Assembly: GCF_001540865.1 (NCBI RefSeq)
Contig: NC_033639.1
Span: 9,846,432 to 9,910,431 of the forward strand
Direction: 5' to 3'
DNA: 64,000 bases
Source of the DNA: Ananas comosus
Lineage: Eukaryota; Streptophyta; Magnoliopsida; Poales; Bromeliaceae
The translations under genes and the position numbers were made by a program. A model generated the notes under the pieces. It had not been told where the DNA came from. It ran no database searches and saw only the letters and a program-made list of their open reading frames with translations. Of the stretch, positions 38,950-50,153 are shown in pieces. How positions within the stretch are numbered: the first letter of the stretch is position 1; every line of letters begins with the position of its first letter.

Positions 38950-39562
38950 GAACTATTTACCTATCTAGCCTCTTTACAAAAAAATATTCCCTATCTAGCC
39001 TTCTTTTGAAAAATATTCTCCATCTAGCCTCATTTTTAAAGATTAAAAAAAAAAAAAAAATTAATACCTTTAATATATATTAAGGAGTTAAGTGGGAGAG
39101 ATTATCTTTTTCTCTCTCCTCTCCTATTTTTCGAGATCCCTTCTCACTCTCTAATTTTCGCGTATAATTTATCTCATATCGATTTATTTCAAAATAGAAA
39201 ATTTTCATATGGCGCATCAACCAATTCCAATCTTTTTATATTTTGATGGAAATATTATGCATGGTTCAGAAGGAGTTGATTATAATGGTCCTGATCCAAA
39301 AACTATTTAGATTTCTCGTACTTTAGGTTTTTTAATATATTAAAACATGAAATTTATAGACCGAATGAGATCAAAATTATTTTGATATAAAAATTAATGG
39401 GAGAGGAGAGAGAAAAAGATAATCTCTCCCACTTAACTCCTTAATAATATATATTAAAGAAATTAATTTTTTTTTAATCTTTGGAAATGAGGCTTAATAG
39501 AAAATATTTTTCAAAAAGAGTTAGATAGGGAATTATTTTTTGTAAAAATAGGTAAATAGTTC
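38950..39562. mobile_element. Mutator fold-back element with transposase-type reading-frame remnant
   Basis: Inverted arms of about 190 bp begin GAACTATTTACCTAT on both sides. A perfect 9-bp duplication, TCTATATTA, flanks it (38941-38949, 39563-39571), the hallmark of Mutator-like elements. Between the arms an ATG at 39209 opens a 33-codon frame (MAHQPIPIFLYFDGNI then GVDYNGPDP), closed by TAG at 39308; downstream ISRTLGF is still readable. This resembles the conserved N-terminus found in many plant MULE-encoded transposases. The rest of the transposase is gone, so the element is non-autonomous. Confidence 0.8.
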
Positions 39563-39571
39563 TCTATATTA

Positions 39572-41767
39572 TGTAAAAGGAAAATGCCCTCATTTGATGG
39601 ACACATCCACATCACCATTAAATACACGGTGGGCCTACCCCCATTTTACACGTGGCGAGGTATTAATGCTCGATGATGTTGTTCTCTTCTATTCTAATTA
39701 ATTAACGCGCGTGAGCAACTGCTACACTCCACAATGGTCGTGGGCTCCATCATAATTAATTAATAAAAAATAAATAACCAAATAAATTAATAGAGGTTAA
39801 TAACATCCAATTAAAAAAATATATATATCTTACATATAAATATTAAAAAATAGTTACAACTAATCTTTTCACGGCATTCACGCAATAATTCAAAAGCAAA
39901 ATTTTGGATAAAATGGTTATTTCTTTTGAGTTATTTTTAAAGTTTGTTACTATCGATAATATAATTTTCGTCAAATTAAGAATATAAAAACTTGGTCTAC
40001 TGTGTCCTTTTCTCTTTGTTTAATGATCAATAAATGAGTAAGCTTTTAAAGAGAGTCGTGGAAGAGTGAAATAATAAAACTCTGAATTTATTAATGAAGT
40101 TGAATGATGTAAAATCATAGAAAAAAGTTTTTTTTTAAAAAAAGTATGCCATAAGAGAGTCCAAACTCTTTCACCCTATCCAGCTGTTGTAGACAACAAC
40201 ATCTAACTATAAACATTTAAAGGAAAATGAGACCCATCCTAGAGAATCATTTTGATGTAACTATCAATAGTAAATTCTAATTAAATGAAATATATATATA
40301 TAGTAGGTTTATCGGAGTCGGTTATTGATAAAATAATTTGTAAATAATAAAATCAGCTCTGTTAATATCATTAGCGATTTTGTTACATATTTGTCAACGA
40401 GGAAGCTACGGGTCTCTTTTGAGTTAGGTCCACAAATATTGATGAAGGTGCAAGTACACCAAATTGGTCGCTTTCCAATTTATTGTTCTCCCACTAACAT
40501 ATTTCTCTTTTCATTAATGTTGAAATTAAAGGTACTTAAACATTTCAAGTATCAAAGAGCCATTCATTTGTAATAGGTTCTAATAATTAAGTTGCATTTA
40601 ATGCTTAACAAAAAATCTTTTGGTTTGAAATCAATCGCCATTAATTACTAGGACTAAACGCTCGATGTGATCAATGTGACATGAAACCATGTTGTGTTGT
40701 AATTGTATTCATTGACCTAACCCCATTTATGAGAACTTTAAATATCACATGGAAAAAAGTGTTTGAAACTAATCTTAAAATTGTATGTGTTGGAGTCAAT
40801 AGGAAAAAAAAACGTTACCTAAATATGGTTTGGTACAAAATATTTGATAGTTGGAGAAGAGAAACAGTTCACCCACCCCTTATATCTTTTATCATTCTTT
40901 TTTTCCTCTTTTTATTAGCATAGTTTAGAGTAATTAATTAAGCACATATATAATAGTTTCATAAATAATATAATAACGTAATGTGCATTAAGTTACAATA
41001 GCCAAAGTTCAAGCTAATTAATAACAGGGTGGCAATTTGAGTTCACAAAATTTATACTAATTTGTGTCCAATAATAATAACATTAGCTTGATTTATTTAA
41101 ATGTCGATAATTTGACCATAAACGTTCAGAAACATAATTTGCTAGTAACGAGTTATGTTATGTCGTGCCATTTAGGACCTTTTAAGTATTTTTTTAAGCT
41201 AATGTCGCATTTTGATGTTTTTGGTACGTATCTGTTTTTGTTTATTTATTTTTTCTTCTCTCTCTTTCTCTTTCGAGACAAATGTCGCGGGTAACACTCC
41301 ATTAAAGGTTGATACAAAATAGAAAGATTACGCATGTGATTAAAAGTCGAACCAGGGTGGTGACCCCGAGCTTGCTTTTGGTCGAGTTTGGAACCTAATT
41401 AGGTTCTAGTCGGATCCAATCCGAGCCAAATTTAGGCCAAGGCGGTTCGAGTCGGGCTCTAAACATCTCTTCGCGAAATCCGAGTTCGGAACCAGCCCGA
41501 GAAGAACTGTGTTTTATTGTTTGGTCCATTAAACCTCCCCTAGCTAGAATATTTTCTGGGCCATGTCTATGGGTCTATTATTGCTTTATATCATTGTGTG
41601 TGCATATATAGCATGTTCAATGTTTAGCATTGGCCTTGTGTCTAGGTTGATGATCATTTATGGTCTCTATTTGATCCTATTTAAATTCAATTTCAACATG
41701 AGATAGTTTAGTTTGGTTCATCGTAGTACCCTTAAAAAAGAAAAAAGAAAAAGAAAGAGTATGGTGG
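39572..41767. other. AT-rich intergenic DNA
   Basis: No gene was seen. 41341-41500 has repeated GAGTCGG/CCGAG motifs that may be a decayed hAT-type element. Small open frames here have no recognisable features. Confidence 0.45.
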
Positions 41768-42281
41768 CACTACAACAGAATTAGGTTATAGGGACACATG
41801 TTTGGGACACTTTTGAGTAAGTGTCCCATTTATGCTAAAACTTAAAAACACATATACTAATGTCTAAATATAAAGTCCAATCCAACCAAAAATAAAAGAT
41901 TACTCTACTCAACCCACCACACCCAGTCCATTTGGCCTGATTACAAACAGAAAAGAAAAAAAAAAGAAAAATCATTTACCATCTTTTCTTCTCTCTTCAC
42001 TGAATCCACTGAAATTCTAGACGAAAAGCCTTTACTGTCGTCCTCCTCTGCCACCACAGCCAACGAGATAGAGTTTTGGCGGTTGCTAAATGCTTAAATA
42101 AGTGTTGGTAAATTAGCAGCACTCTTTTAGGTTATAGCGACACTCTTTAACTGTCACTATATACCTAGCGACCCCACATATAGCAACACTTTTTAAAAGT
42201 GTCGGTAATTTTAGCTAGCAGCACTTTTTTGACATGTACCTACATTTAAAAGTGTCGCTATAGACCGTTTTTATTGTAGTG
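41768..42281. mobile_element. Non-autonomous CACTA-type element, copy 1
   Basis: The ends are CACTACAACAGAATTAGG and, inverted, CACTACAATAAAAACGG. Subterminal repeats of AGTGTCGCTA/TAGCGACACT type are present in both arms. 514 bp, no coding capacity. No clear 3-bp target duplication (TGG left, GAT right). A second copy lies inverted at 45061-45564. Confidence 0.75.
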
Positions 42282-42468
42282 GATATTGTTGGATTTACAT
42301 TGTGGTAACCCCTATTCGACACGAATTTGCAACGCATTAACACCCTAGTTTTGGATCTCTATTGTATATGTACAATAAGAGAATGCTATAAAACTTATAG
42401 CAATTGATAACACAAGTGTTGTTTATGATCATGTTTATGAACCATTTTCCAAACACTGCATCTTGGTC

Positions 42469-42502
<34 letters not shown>

Positions 42503-42704
42503 GATCGAAAAATAAATAAATAGAAAAAGAGGAGTGTTACCAAAACTTTTTGCATTTGAAATTTGAGTATTATTCTACCAAGCATGCAATACATCTAGAA
42601 AAGAAAGAGTAAGAGAACAAATTGAAAGAGAATCCGAAAAGCAGGTAAGAAGAGGGGAACAAAGAAAAAGAAAGGGAGAAAGGAGAGAAAGAGAGCATGA
42701 AATG

Positions 42705-42938
42705 TCACGATTTTGCCTTCTCGACAGCATTGATCACCGAAAGGAAGAGCTCGACGCTGCAGGGGATTCGAAGGATCCCGCGTTGGTCGTAACCTAACTC
42801 CTCCGCGGCCATCTCGAGCAAAACTACAAAGCAAGGGTGCTTGAAGAGGTTGGTGTGCACTAAAACCCTCTCCCTCTCCTTCCCCCGCCCTACGAGCATC
42901 GGCACGTAGCCTCTCGGAGACATCTCCTTCCTCGCCAT
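42705..42938 (-). CDS. SAUR-family protein (small auxin-up RNA), copy 1
   Basis: Single-exon 77-aa protein. SAUR core: RGYVPMLVG, then HTNLFKHPCFVVLLEMAAEE and LGYDQRGILRIPCSVELF. SAURs are short auxin-induced proteins; many inhibit PP2C.D phosphatases at the plasma membrane and so promote cell expansion. This one has almost no N-terminal extension before the core (MARKEMSP) and lacks a long basic leader. The start is the first ATG in frame. Intronless structure is usual for the family. A related gene is 4.7 kb away on the same strand. The gene lies between two inverted CACTA copies. Confidence 0.85.
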   Translation of the reverse strand: MARKEMSPRGYVPMLVGRGKERERVLVHTNLFKHPCFVVLLEMAAEELGYDQRGILRIPCSVELFLSVINAVEKAKS

Positions 42939-43896
42939 GAGCTCTTACCCCCCCCCTCCTCTTACAGCTTCTGGGAGAAGCCCTTCTTGGTGAAGCTTAT
43001 ACACAAATGATGACCACAATTGTGACATATTTAAAAAGCTAGGGATAAGATCTATAGATGGGCTTGCATTGACCTCTATGCATGGCTCCTTTGCATTTTG
43101 GATTTTGAACAATAAAACTAAAATTTGATGGTAAAAGTTGTTTGATTAAAACATAGTATGGATTGATTAATGAAACAAGAAGCAGGAATTTGAAAATGCT
43201 CATTCGAATTGCATGCAACAAATTATAATTAATCTCAATCACAACATTGTGTTTGAATTTAAAAACTAGGGAAAAAAGAAATAATTTACTACTTTTAGTT
43301 GGAAGGGATCATAGTTAAGTAATTCCTTCATTGACCATCCTCGAGAGTTTTGGATTTGTTTTTGTGCATTATTGAGCTGACTCCTTAAAAAATGTTGTTA
43401 TTATATTATTGGGATAATCTAAGGATATATTTTGTTGCATCTATTATTGGTCGACATATATAATTAAACACTTAATTTAATGTCCTTATCCATATGATGA
43501 GCCAATACTATATTTGAGATGTCACTTTTACTTACAAAGTTGTATGTAAACAGCATGGAGAAGAGAGGTGTATTCGTGAGGATTAGGGTTTTGCCAACTA
43601 ATTAATAATATTTAGTAATTATTTGATATAGGATATAAATTTTTTTTAAAAAAAGTAAATAGGGCAACAAAAGTTCTACAAGGTGCTCCTTATCCTTCTA
43701 CAAGATTGTGTGAGGAGATGAGGAGGACATGTGCTTTTAACTTGTAGCGGACAAATATTTTGTAAGAAGCTTAAATTGTACTTAATATATATGTAGTGCA
43801 ATATCTTATCTAATACATGTAGCTAGATACCTTTATAGATTACTATATGGATTACTGAAATATATAAGATGAATCAAACAAAATAATCTGACATAT
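42939..43896. other. Upstream region of SAUR 1
   Basis: Probable promoter followed by AT-rich DNA. No other gene was seen. Confidence 0.45.
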
Positions 43897-43942
43897 TCAA
43901 TGAATGAAGCAGATAGCGTGCTACCTATTCTCAAAAAAAAAA
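43897..43942 (+). mobile_element. Minimal LINE-tail insertion (about 46 bp)
   Basis: The insert contains only TCAATGAATGAAGCAGATAG, then CGTGCTACCTATTCTC and a short poly(A). It is flanked by AATAATCTGACATAT (43882-43896) and AATTATCTGACATAT (43943-43957), a 15-bp duplication with one mismatch. It therefore looks like a retrotransposition event that copied only the last 34 or so bases of the LINE. Confidence 0.8.
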
Positions 43943-44309
43943 AATTATCTGACATATGCAGTAATCCAAAATTAAATTACTACACTGAACGAAATGAAGT
44001 AATGCTATATTAGTAGGAATCTGAAAAACAAATGTCAAATTTTCAATTATGTTGAGATAACCAATAATTCTACATATATGTCGCGAACCAAATAGATCGT
44101 GTATGTTATATATAAGTCAGGGCACGATTATTTTATCCAATATATTTCTATTATCATTCTCAATAAATAAAACCGTACAAAGAACTATAATGAAACACCT
44201 CCGGACAAAAAAAATAAAATAAAATAAAAAATCATATGCATGAGCTACTATCGAAGATAACTTGTTTCGGCATCCAAACAAACCCTACCCCTAAGAGGAG
44301 TACTATTTA

Positions 44310-44820
44310 GGCTTCGTTTGGGATTACGGGGAGATTGTGTTATGTGCTGTGAGAAACGACGATGAGAAAATATCTTGTTTGTTTCCGTACGTAATATTGC
44401 GTTCCGCATATTGCAGTTAATCGATTACGATATATTTTCTGTAGTTTCATCGGAGAACGCAGAAGTATATCTCTATATGTTTTTTCTCAACTCCATTTTA
44501 TCTAATAGTGTTAGATTGATCTCAATACCAAACTAAACCTTAGGGCACAATCATTCACCATCGAAAACACAAGTCATAGTTAGATCGTAGGGTCCGTCGA
44601 GTAGCCCATGCACAAGAGCCCATCTACAATAAGCCTGTGGCCCATGGCCCACTCTTAAAAGGAGTCGGAAAAAAATATATTATATAAAATAAAATTTTGC
44701 TTGTGCATTGAGGGTGCACCGTAATTAAATTTTTACTATCTATGGTATAAATAGGATATTTTTTTATTGCACCCTTCTACGGAATGTAACATACTGTGAC
44801 TGCAATCTCAAAACGAAGCC
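44310..44820. mobile_element. TIR MITE (GGCTTCGTTT ends)
   Basis: The left end GGCTTCGTTTGGGATTACGG and the inverted right end GGCTTCGTTTTGAGATTGCAG match. The flanks are TTA on the left and TAA on the right. About 511 bp without coding sign. Possibly PIF/Harbinger or hAT. Confidence 0.6.
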
Positions 44821-44858
44821 TAACTAATAAACATTAAGATCTAATCCATTTATCAGAA

Positions 44859-44897
<39 letters not shown>

Positions 44898-44995
44898 TCT
44901 TATATCAAAAAAGGCCAAGGTATGTATAATAAAAAGATGCTACTAATTAATTTTGCTAAAATAGCATTGTAATTTGACTATTCCAGGAACCTTCT

Positions 44996-45000
<5 letters not shown>

Positions 45001-45056
<56 letters not shown>
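45001..45056. repeat. (TA)n microsatellite
   Basis: About 28 TA units directly left of CACTA copy 2. Other TA runs longer than about 30 bp are at 35205-35244, 42472-42499, 47172-47211, 56117-56174 and 56690-56721. Confidence 0.9.
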
Positions 45057-45060
<4 letters not shown>

Positions 45061-45063
<3 letters not shown>

Positions 45064-45564
45064 TACAACAAAAAGGGTCTTTTAAATATAGGTATATGTC
45101 AAAAAAGTGCTGCTAGCTAAAATTACCGACACTTTTAAAAAGTATTGCTATATGTGGGGTCGCTAGGTATATAGTGACAGTTAAAGAGTGTCACTATAAA
45201 CTAAAAGAGTGCTGCTAATTTACCAACACTTATTTAAGCATTTAGCAACCGCCGAAACTCTATCTCGTTGGTTGCGGTGGCGGAGGAGGACGACAGGAAA
45301 TGCTTTTCGTCTAGAATTTTAATGGATTGAGTGAAGAGAGAAGAAAAGATGATAATTGATTTTTCTTTTTTTTTTTCTTTTCTGTTTGTAATTGGGCCAA
45401 ATGGACTGGGTGTGGTGGGTTGAGTAGAGCAATCTTTTATTTTTGGTTGGATTGGGCTTTATATATAGGCATTAGTAGATGTTTTTTTAAGTTTTAGAAT
45501 AAATATAACACTTACTTAAAAGTGTCCCAAATATGTGTCGCTATAACCTAATTCTGTTGTAGTG
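45061..45564. mobile_element. Non-autonomous CACTA-type element, copy 2 (inverted)
   Basis: Same family as 41768-42281 in the opposite orientation. Left end CATTACAACAAAAAGGGTC (one base changed in the CACTA core), right end AACCTAATTCTGTTGTAGTG. Shared interior motifs include the inverse of GAGATAGAGTTTTGGCGGTT, with small differences. Confidence 0.75.
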
Positions 45565-46249
45565 CGGGTACCAGCGGAAGCATATCCGGCACGTGCACAG
45601 ACCCGCCATACACCTGCAGTATATAAGGCGTCTACAAAGAAATGATGTCGATAGGAGGAAAACATAGAAGGATCCTATCCTGATATCAGAGTCAGTATAA
45701 GTCTATAATACCATGAATAGAAGAACAAAGAGTACACNATATATATATAATACACAAATATATATGCATGTCCTTTATGGGCAAGTAATTAAAAATTTAA
45801 AACAAACCCATTTTGACCCGTTTGTACTTTTTTTTTTCCAAATCGTACATTTCGTTGACTTTGAACACCTTTTTACCTGTTTGACCCTTGTTTTTTTTTT
45901 CTGAAAAATATTTTAGAAAATAGGTTTCGCACTTAACGAGTATTTTTCTCCGGTTTGAAGTAGTTTTTCTTTAAAAAAAAATCTAAATTTTTATGCTAAA
46001 ATAGTATTTTTGTTATTTTGAGTTTTTATCTGAAAAATAAAAATTACCGAAAATAGCATTTTTCAGAAAAACCTTTCTTCTGAAAAAAAAATAATTTTCA
46101 CGCTTTTCTAAATAACGAAACACCCTCTTGAACTAATTAACTTTATGGATAAAACTTTATAATAAGAGCTCTTAATTGACATATATACCCCTGTAAAATT
46201 AATATGCACAATTACATAATTCAAAGTTAGTATTTGCATACGATTTGAG

Positions 46250-47105
46250 TAAAGATGTCCGTGGACCGGGTCGGGTCTGGGTTATTAATATACTGTACCC
46301 ATACCCTAAAAAGAAATGGTTACAAAAAAATATATATACCCTACCCATTTAACTTCGGATTGGGTCCGGATCTGGGTACTAAAGTTACTAATATACCGAT
46401 CGGGTCTATTTGAGCGGGTCTGGGTAGTGACTACCCGTATACTACCCGTTCAAGACCGGATATTGATCGGATCTAGATCGGGTACGGATATCCGTATAAA
46501 TATATATTTTTTATAAACTTTATTAAATAGTCAATAGACAAACTATAAAGCGCACCATAAAAAAACTCGCATTCTAATAAGTTGTACCGTCCAATAAAAT
46601 TCATTCAAAAGAAATATTGTCGCTGATGATGATGATGACACTGATGATGATGATGACAATGAAATATTGTTGGCGGAAATGAAATGAAAAAAAAGGAGTA
46701 GAAAATAAAGAGTAAAAAAATTAGAAAAAAGTAATGAGTAAAAGAGATAGCTAGGGTTTCATTAGGATAAAAATACGTAGTGACTCATTATCTATAAGTC
46801 ATATTAAAATTGATCCTTCAACTTCAAAAGTTTATTTTTTTTTATTTACTATCGGATATTTCATCGGGTCCGGGTCCGGGTTCGGATTTGAAAACTATTC
46901 CGGACCCTACCCATTTAAAAGTTAGGTTCGGTCGGGTCCAAATCGAGTATGGGTATAAAATATCCGGACCCATACCCGAAACTTTAATGGGTAATTTTTT
47001 TTATCCGTATACTATTCATTTTTTATCGGGTCCGGTTCGGGTCCGGTTCGGGTCCGGATAGGGTCCGGATCGGATATGGGATATAGGATATTTTGGACAC
47101 CTTTA
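46250..47105. mobile_element. hAT-type element with perfect 8-bp target duplication
   Basis: Ends TAAAGATGTCC and (inverted) TAAAGGTGTCC. GATTTGAG is duplicated at 46242-46249 and 47106-47113. Both arms are full of CGGGTC/GACCCG motifs in inverted relation. The centre includes a GATGATGATGACACT repeat at 46628-46662. No transposase frame. 856 bp. Related in design to 6189-6683 and 54920-56912. Confidence 0.85.
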
Positions 47106-47168
47106 GATTTGAGGTATCTATGCCAAAAAAAATCACAGATAAGTTTGTTCCATTCCATTTATTTAATT

Positions 47169-47214
<46 letters not shown>

Positions 47215-47591
47215 TATAACAAATTAATTTATGTACAAAAAGTTCCGTTCAATTCCATAAACAACAAATTCGCTGGGACGTATATATATACAAAAAAAAT
47301 CTAAAGTATATTACACACAGAGAAGTTCATAATATGGCAATGTTAAATATGTTCACTAATATTGTGCTCATTTTATGGGTGCATGGATATACAACTAAAC
47401 ATGTAAGAAAATTTAAACTCTGGTAAGAGAGAGATTACATATTTAGAAGTGGTAGTGAAACCATGCATGTACATGGATTTAAAAGAGAATATTTAGGCTT
47501 AAAACTACATACTAATTAACACCTTAATTTCAAAAGGAAAAAAAGAAAAAAAGAAAAGGAGATTAAGAAAAAAAAAAAAAATTCAAACTAG
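47106..47591. other. Downstream region of SAUR 2
   Basis: AT-rich, including the TA run at 47172-47211. No gene was seen. Confidence 0.5.
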
Positions 47592-47861
47592 TTACACTGT
47601 GCGCTTTGAAAGCACTTGATCAAGAACAACCTTGAAGTGTTTTACATCACAGGGTATTTTGAGTATCCCTTTTTGATTATAACCGAACTCTTGCGCCGCC
47701 ACTTCGAGCAAAACCATGATCGAGGGGTGCTTGAAGAGCTCAACCCGCAACAAGAACCTCTCCATCTCCTTCTCCGATCCCACGAGCACCGGTACGTAGC
47801 CTCGCGGCACGGCGTGTTTCTCCGAGCTCTTCTCCTCCCCCCCGCCTCTCTCCATGCTCAT
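47592..47861 (-). CDS. SAUR-family protein, copy 2
   Basis: Single-exon 89-aa protein beginning MSMERGGGEEKSSEKHAVPR, with the SAUR core GYVPVLVGSEKEMERFLLRV then ELFKHPSIMVLLEVAAQEFG and YNQKGILKIPCDVKHF. The frame can be opened six codons earlier only with a GTG, so the ATG at 47861 is used. It resembles SAUR 1 at 42705-42938 (shared PRGYVPxLVG, LFKHP, VLLExAA and GILxIPC), so the two are probably an old tandem pair later separated by transposons. Same general role: auxin-linked cell expansion. Confidence 0.88.
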   Translation of the reverse strand: MSMERGGGEEKSSEKHAVPRGYVPVLVGSEKEMERFLLRVELFKHPSIMVLLEVAAQEFGYNQKGILKIPCDVKHFKVVLDQVLSKRTV

Positions 47862-49554
47862 GGCGCTCCTTGAATCCACGGCACTTGAAATTTAAGTTTA
47901 TGGTATTTGTATGTGTGCATATATATATATATATAGATATAGGTAGATCATGCATGCATGGTTTGACATTGCATGTTCATTAAAAGGGTACTGGTACTAG
48001 TAAGTGAGCATATATTTTTGACTGAGATATATATATTTCCCTATTGAGAGTCACAATTGGGGTCCTTATGTGGGGTTAGGTTTGGACATTCTAGCTAGCT
48101 GGGTGGGGATGGTGATGGTTTGATTTGGGCCACTCAATATGGAACCAATAATGCTTTCTCAAACAAAACAAAATTATATAGAATTAAATCACCTTTACCT
48201 CTAATTTGAACTATAGCCCTTGACATGATCACTCACGAAATTTTACTACTCGGGAATGTTTTTTAGTTAGAACTTGTATCGAAGTACCTAACAACTCCTT
48301 TTCCACGTAATTAAACCAATTGAGGATCATCACCCATGCATGCAATTAACGTAGCTAAAACACTTGAGAGATTGTAGATTTGGGTAAAGTATAAATCTCA
48401 ACCCTCATCTCTTTTAGTTATTATCCCGTGCAGGACTCTATCAATCGCACGCGAGAGTTCAAATTGAACATGTTGGTCACTCGATAGTGATGTTTTAGGG
48501 AGAGTACGTACAAGCTAGAAAACTAAGATTCATTGCATGGAAGTCATTTCCATCATAAGAACTAGACCGATTTGGTACTAATTCTAATTTCTTGACTTAA
48601 GAAATTTGCCTGACAACACCCATGCGTATATGGTACATACACATATTCTTTGGTTCTATTATATTCTTACCGCGTGTTCACCTTACAAAATGAATTTCAA
48701 CGCAGTACTATGGTGTGACATTAATAGCAGCTATATATTCTTGCTTTAAATTGACATACAGTAACTAGCTAAAGAAATCGCCTAATTGTACTCACCTTAC
48801 AAGTAATGCAATGTGTAAGTATACGTGCATATAAACTAATCAGACAAAAGAACCTAAATGAAGTGATTGATTGAGATCTATACATAACAGTAATAAGAAC
48901 TAAATCTTTTTAGTTCTGATTATTAGTCAGATCAAATTAAGCAGCTCAAATGTCGTTTAAACTCAAGTTAGAAACTTGATCTGAGTCTTTTGTTGTCCCC
49001 TTATTGGGTTGGACTTGACCCGAGTGGAAAGCACGAGCCACTTGCGAGATCACCAAAATTGACTACTTATTTGTAGTTTTAGGTTTTGTTTGATGATAAA
49101 ATGGTTGACCATATTTTGGATTAGACAATGGGAATTAGAAGAGTAACTCAATAATATTCATAGCCATTTGATTCGATTTCTGTATATTTGTACTAAAGCG
49201 AAAAATATTCTTTCCAAACTAAGTTAGTATTAATTCATTCAATATTTGAATCCGTGTTCATCTACGTACCAACGGATTTCGCTACTATTTGATCCATTTT
49301 TCGATTCGCTGATAAATGCAAGTTAAGGGGCAAGAACTGCTTTTGGCTTTCTTGGCTAGTTACAGGAAGTGCTTCCATTGTAAGTGCTTTTCAAAAGTCG
49401 TGCATTAATTGGGATTAATTACTTGTGTTCAACAAAGATCCGGGCTAGTCTTTGTGTTCCCATTGCTTTTACTCTTTATAGCTTTTATAGGGCGACATAG
49501 TGGTTGGTATTCATAGCTACTTGTCTCATATATGTTTTTGACCTAATGGTTATG
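47862..49554. other. SAUR 2 upstream and intergenic DNA
   Basis: AT-rich, a TA run at about 47920-47940. No gene was seen. Confidence 0.5.
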
Positions 49555-50153
49555 TTTGGTCCTGTTTAATTGCTATTCATTTATTTTAATTCAACTCTTA
49601 ATTAACTATACGTCGTCTTAAGGATAAATGATATTATTCACATTTCACAATCCTAATTTACATGCACATAAGGGGAAAAAAAAAAGGAAAATTGCTTAGA
49701 GTATGAATTTATTATGAAACAATTACGCATATATATAACATTACAAATATAGTACTCTTGAATAGCAATTAAACAGGACCAAANGTTGAATCTGATCCAT
49801 AATTAATGATTAGGCTAATGTTGACTACAGTTATCAGCATTTTGAATTAAATTTAGTATTTAAAGGATTTGGAAAAAAAAAAGGAAAATTGCTTAGAGTA
49901 TGAATTTATTATGAAACAATTACGCATATATATAACATTACAAATATAGTACTCTTGAATAGCAGGTCGAATAATATATAAATATTGATTAAAACTGTAG
50001 GAATAACTATCTGAATTAATCAGACAATTAATTCAAATATTCAATAGCTTCTTTTTTTTTTTTCCAAATCCTTTAAATACTAAATTTAATTCAAAATGCT
50101 GATAACTGTAGTCAACATTAGCCTAATCATTAATTATGGATCAGATTCAACCT
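49555..50153. repeat. Complex direct and inverted repeat around an N
   Basis: A segment of about 80 bp (from GAAAATTGCTTAGAGTATG to ACTCTTGAATAGCA) occurs at about 49685-49766 and again at about 49885-49964. The sequence 49785-49880 is repeated inverted at about 50055-50153. GAATAGCAATTAAACAGGAC plus CAAA at 49760-49783 is the exact inverse of 49555-49578. N49784 sits at the junction. Real rearrangement or assembly chimera. Confidence 0.8.
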
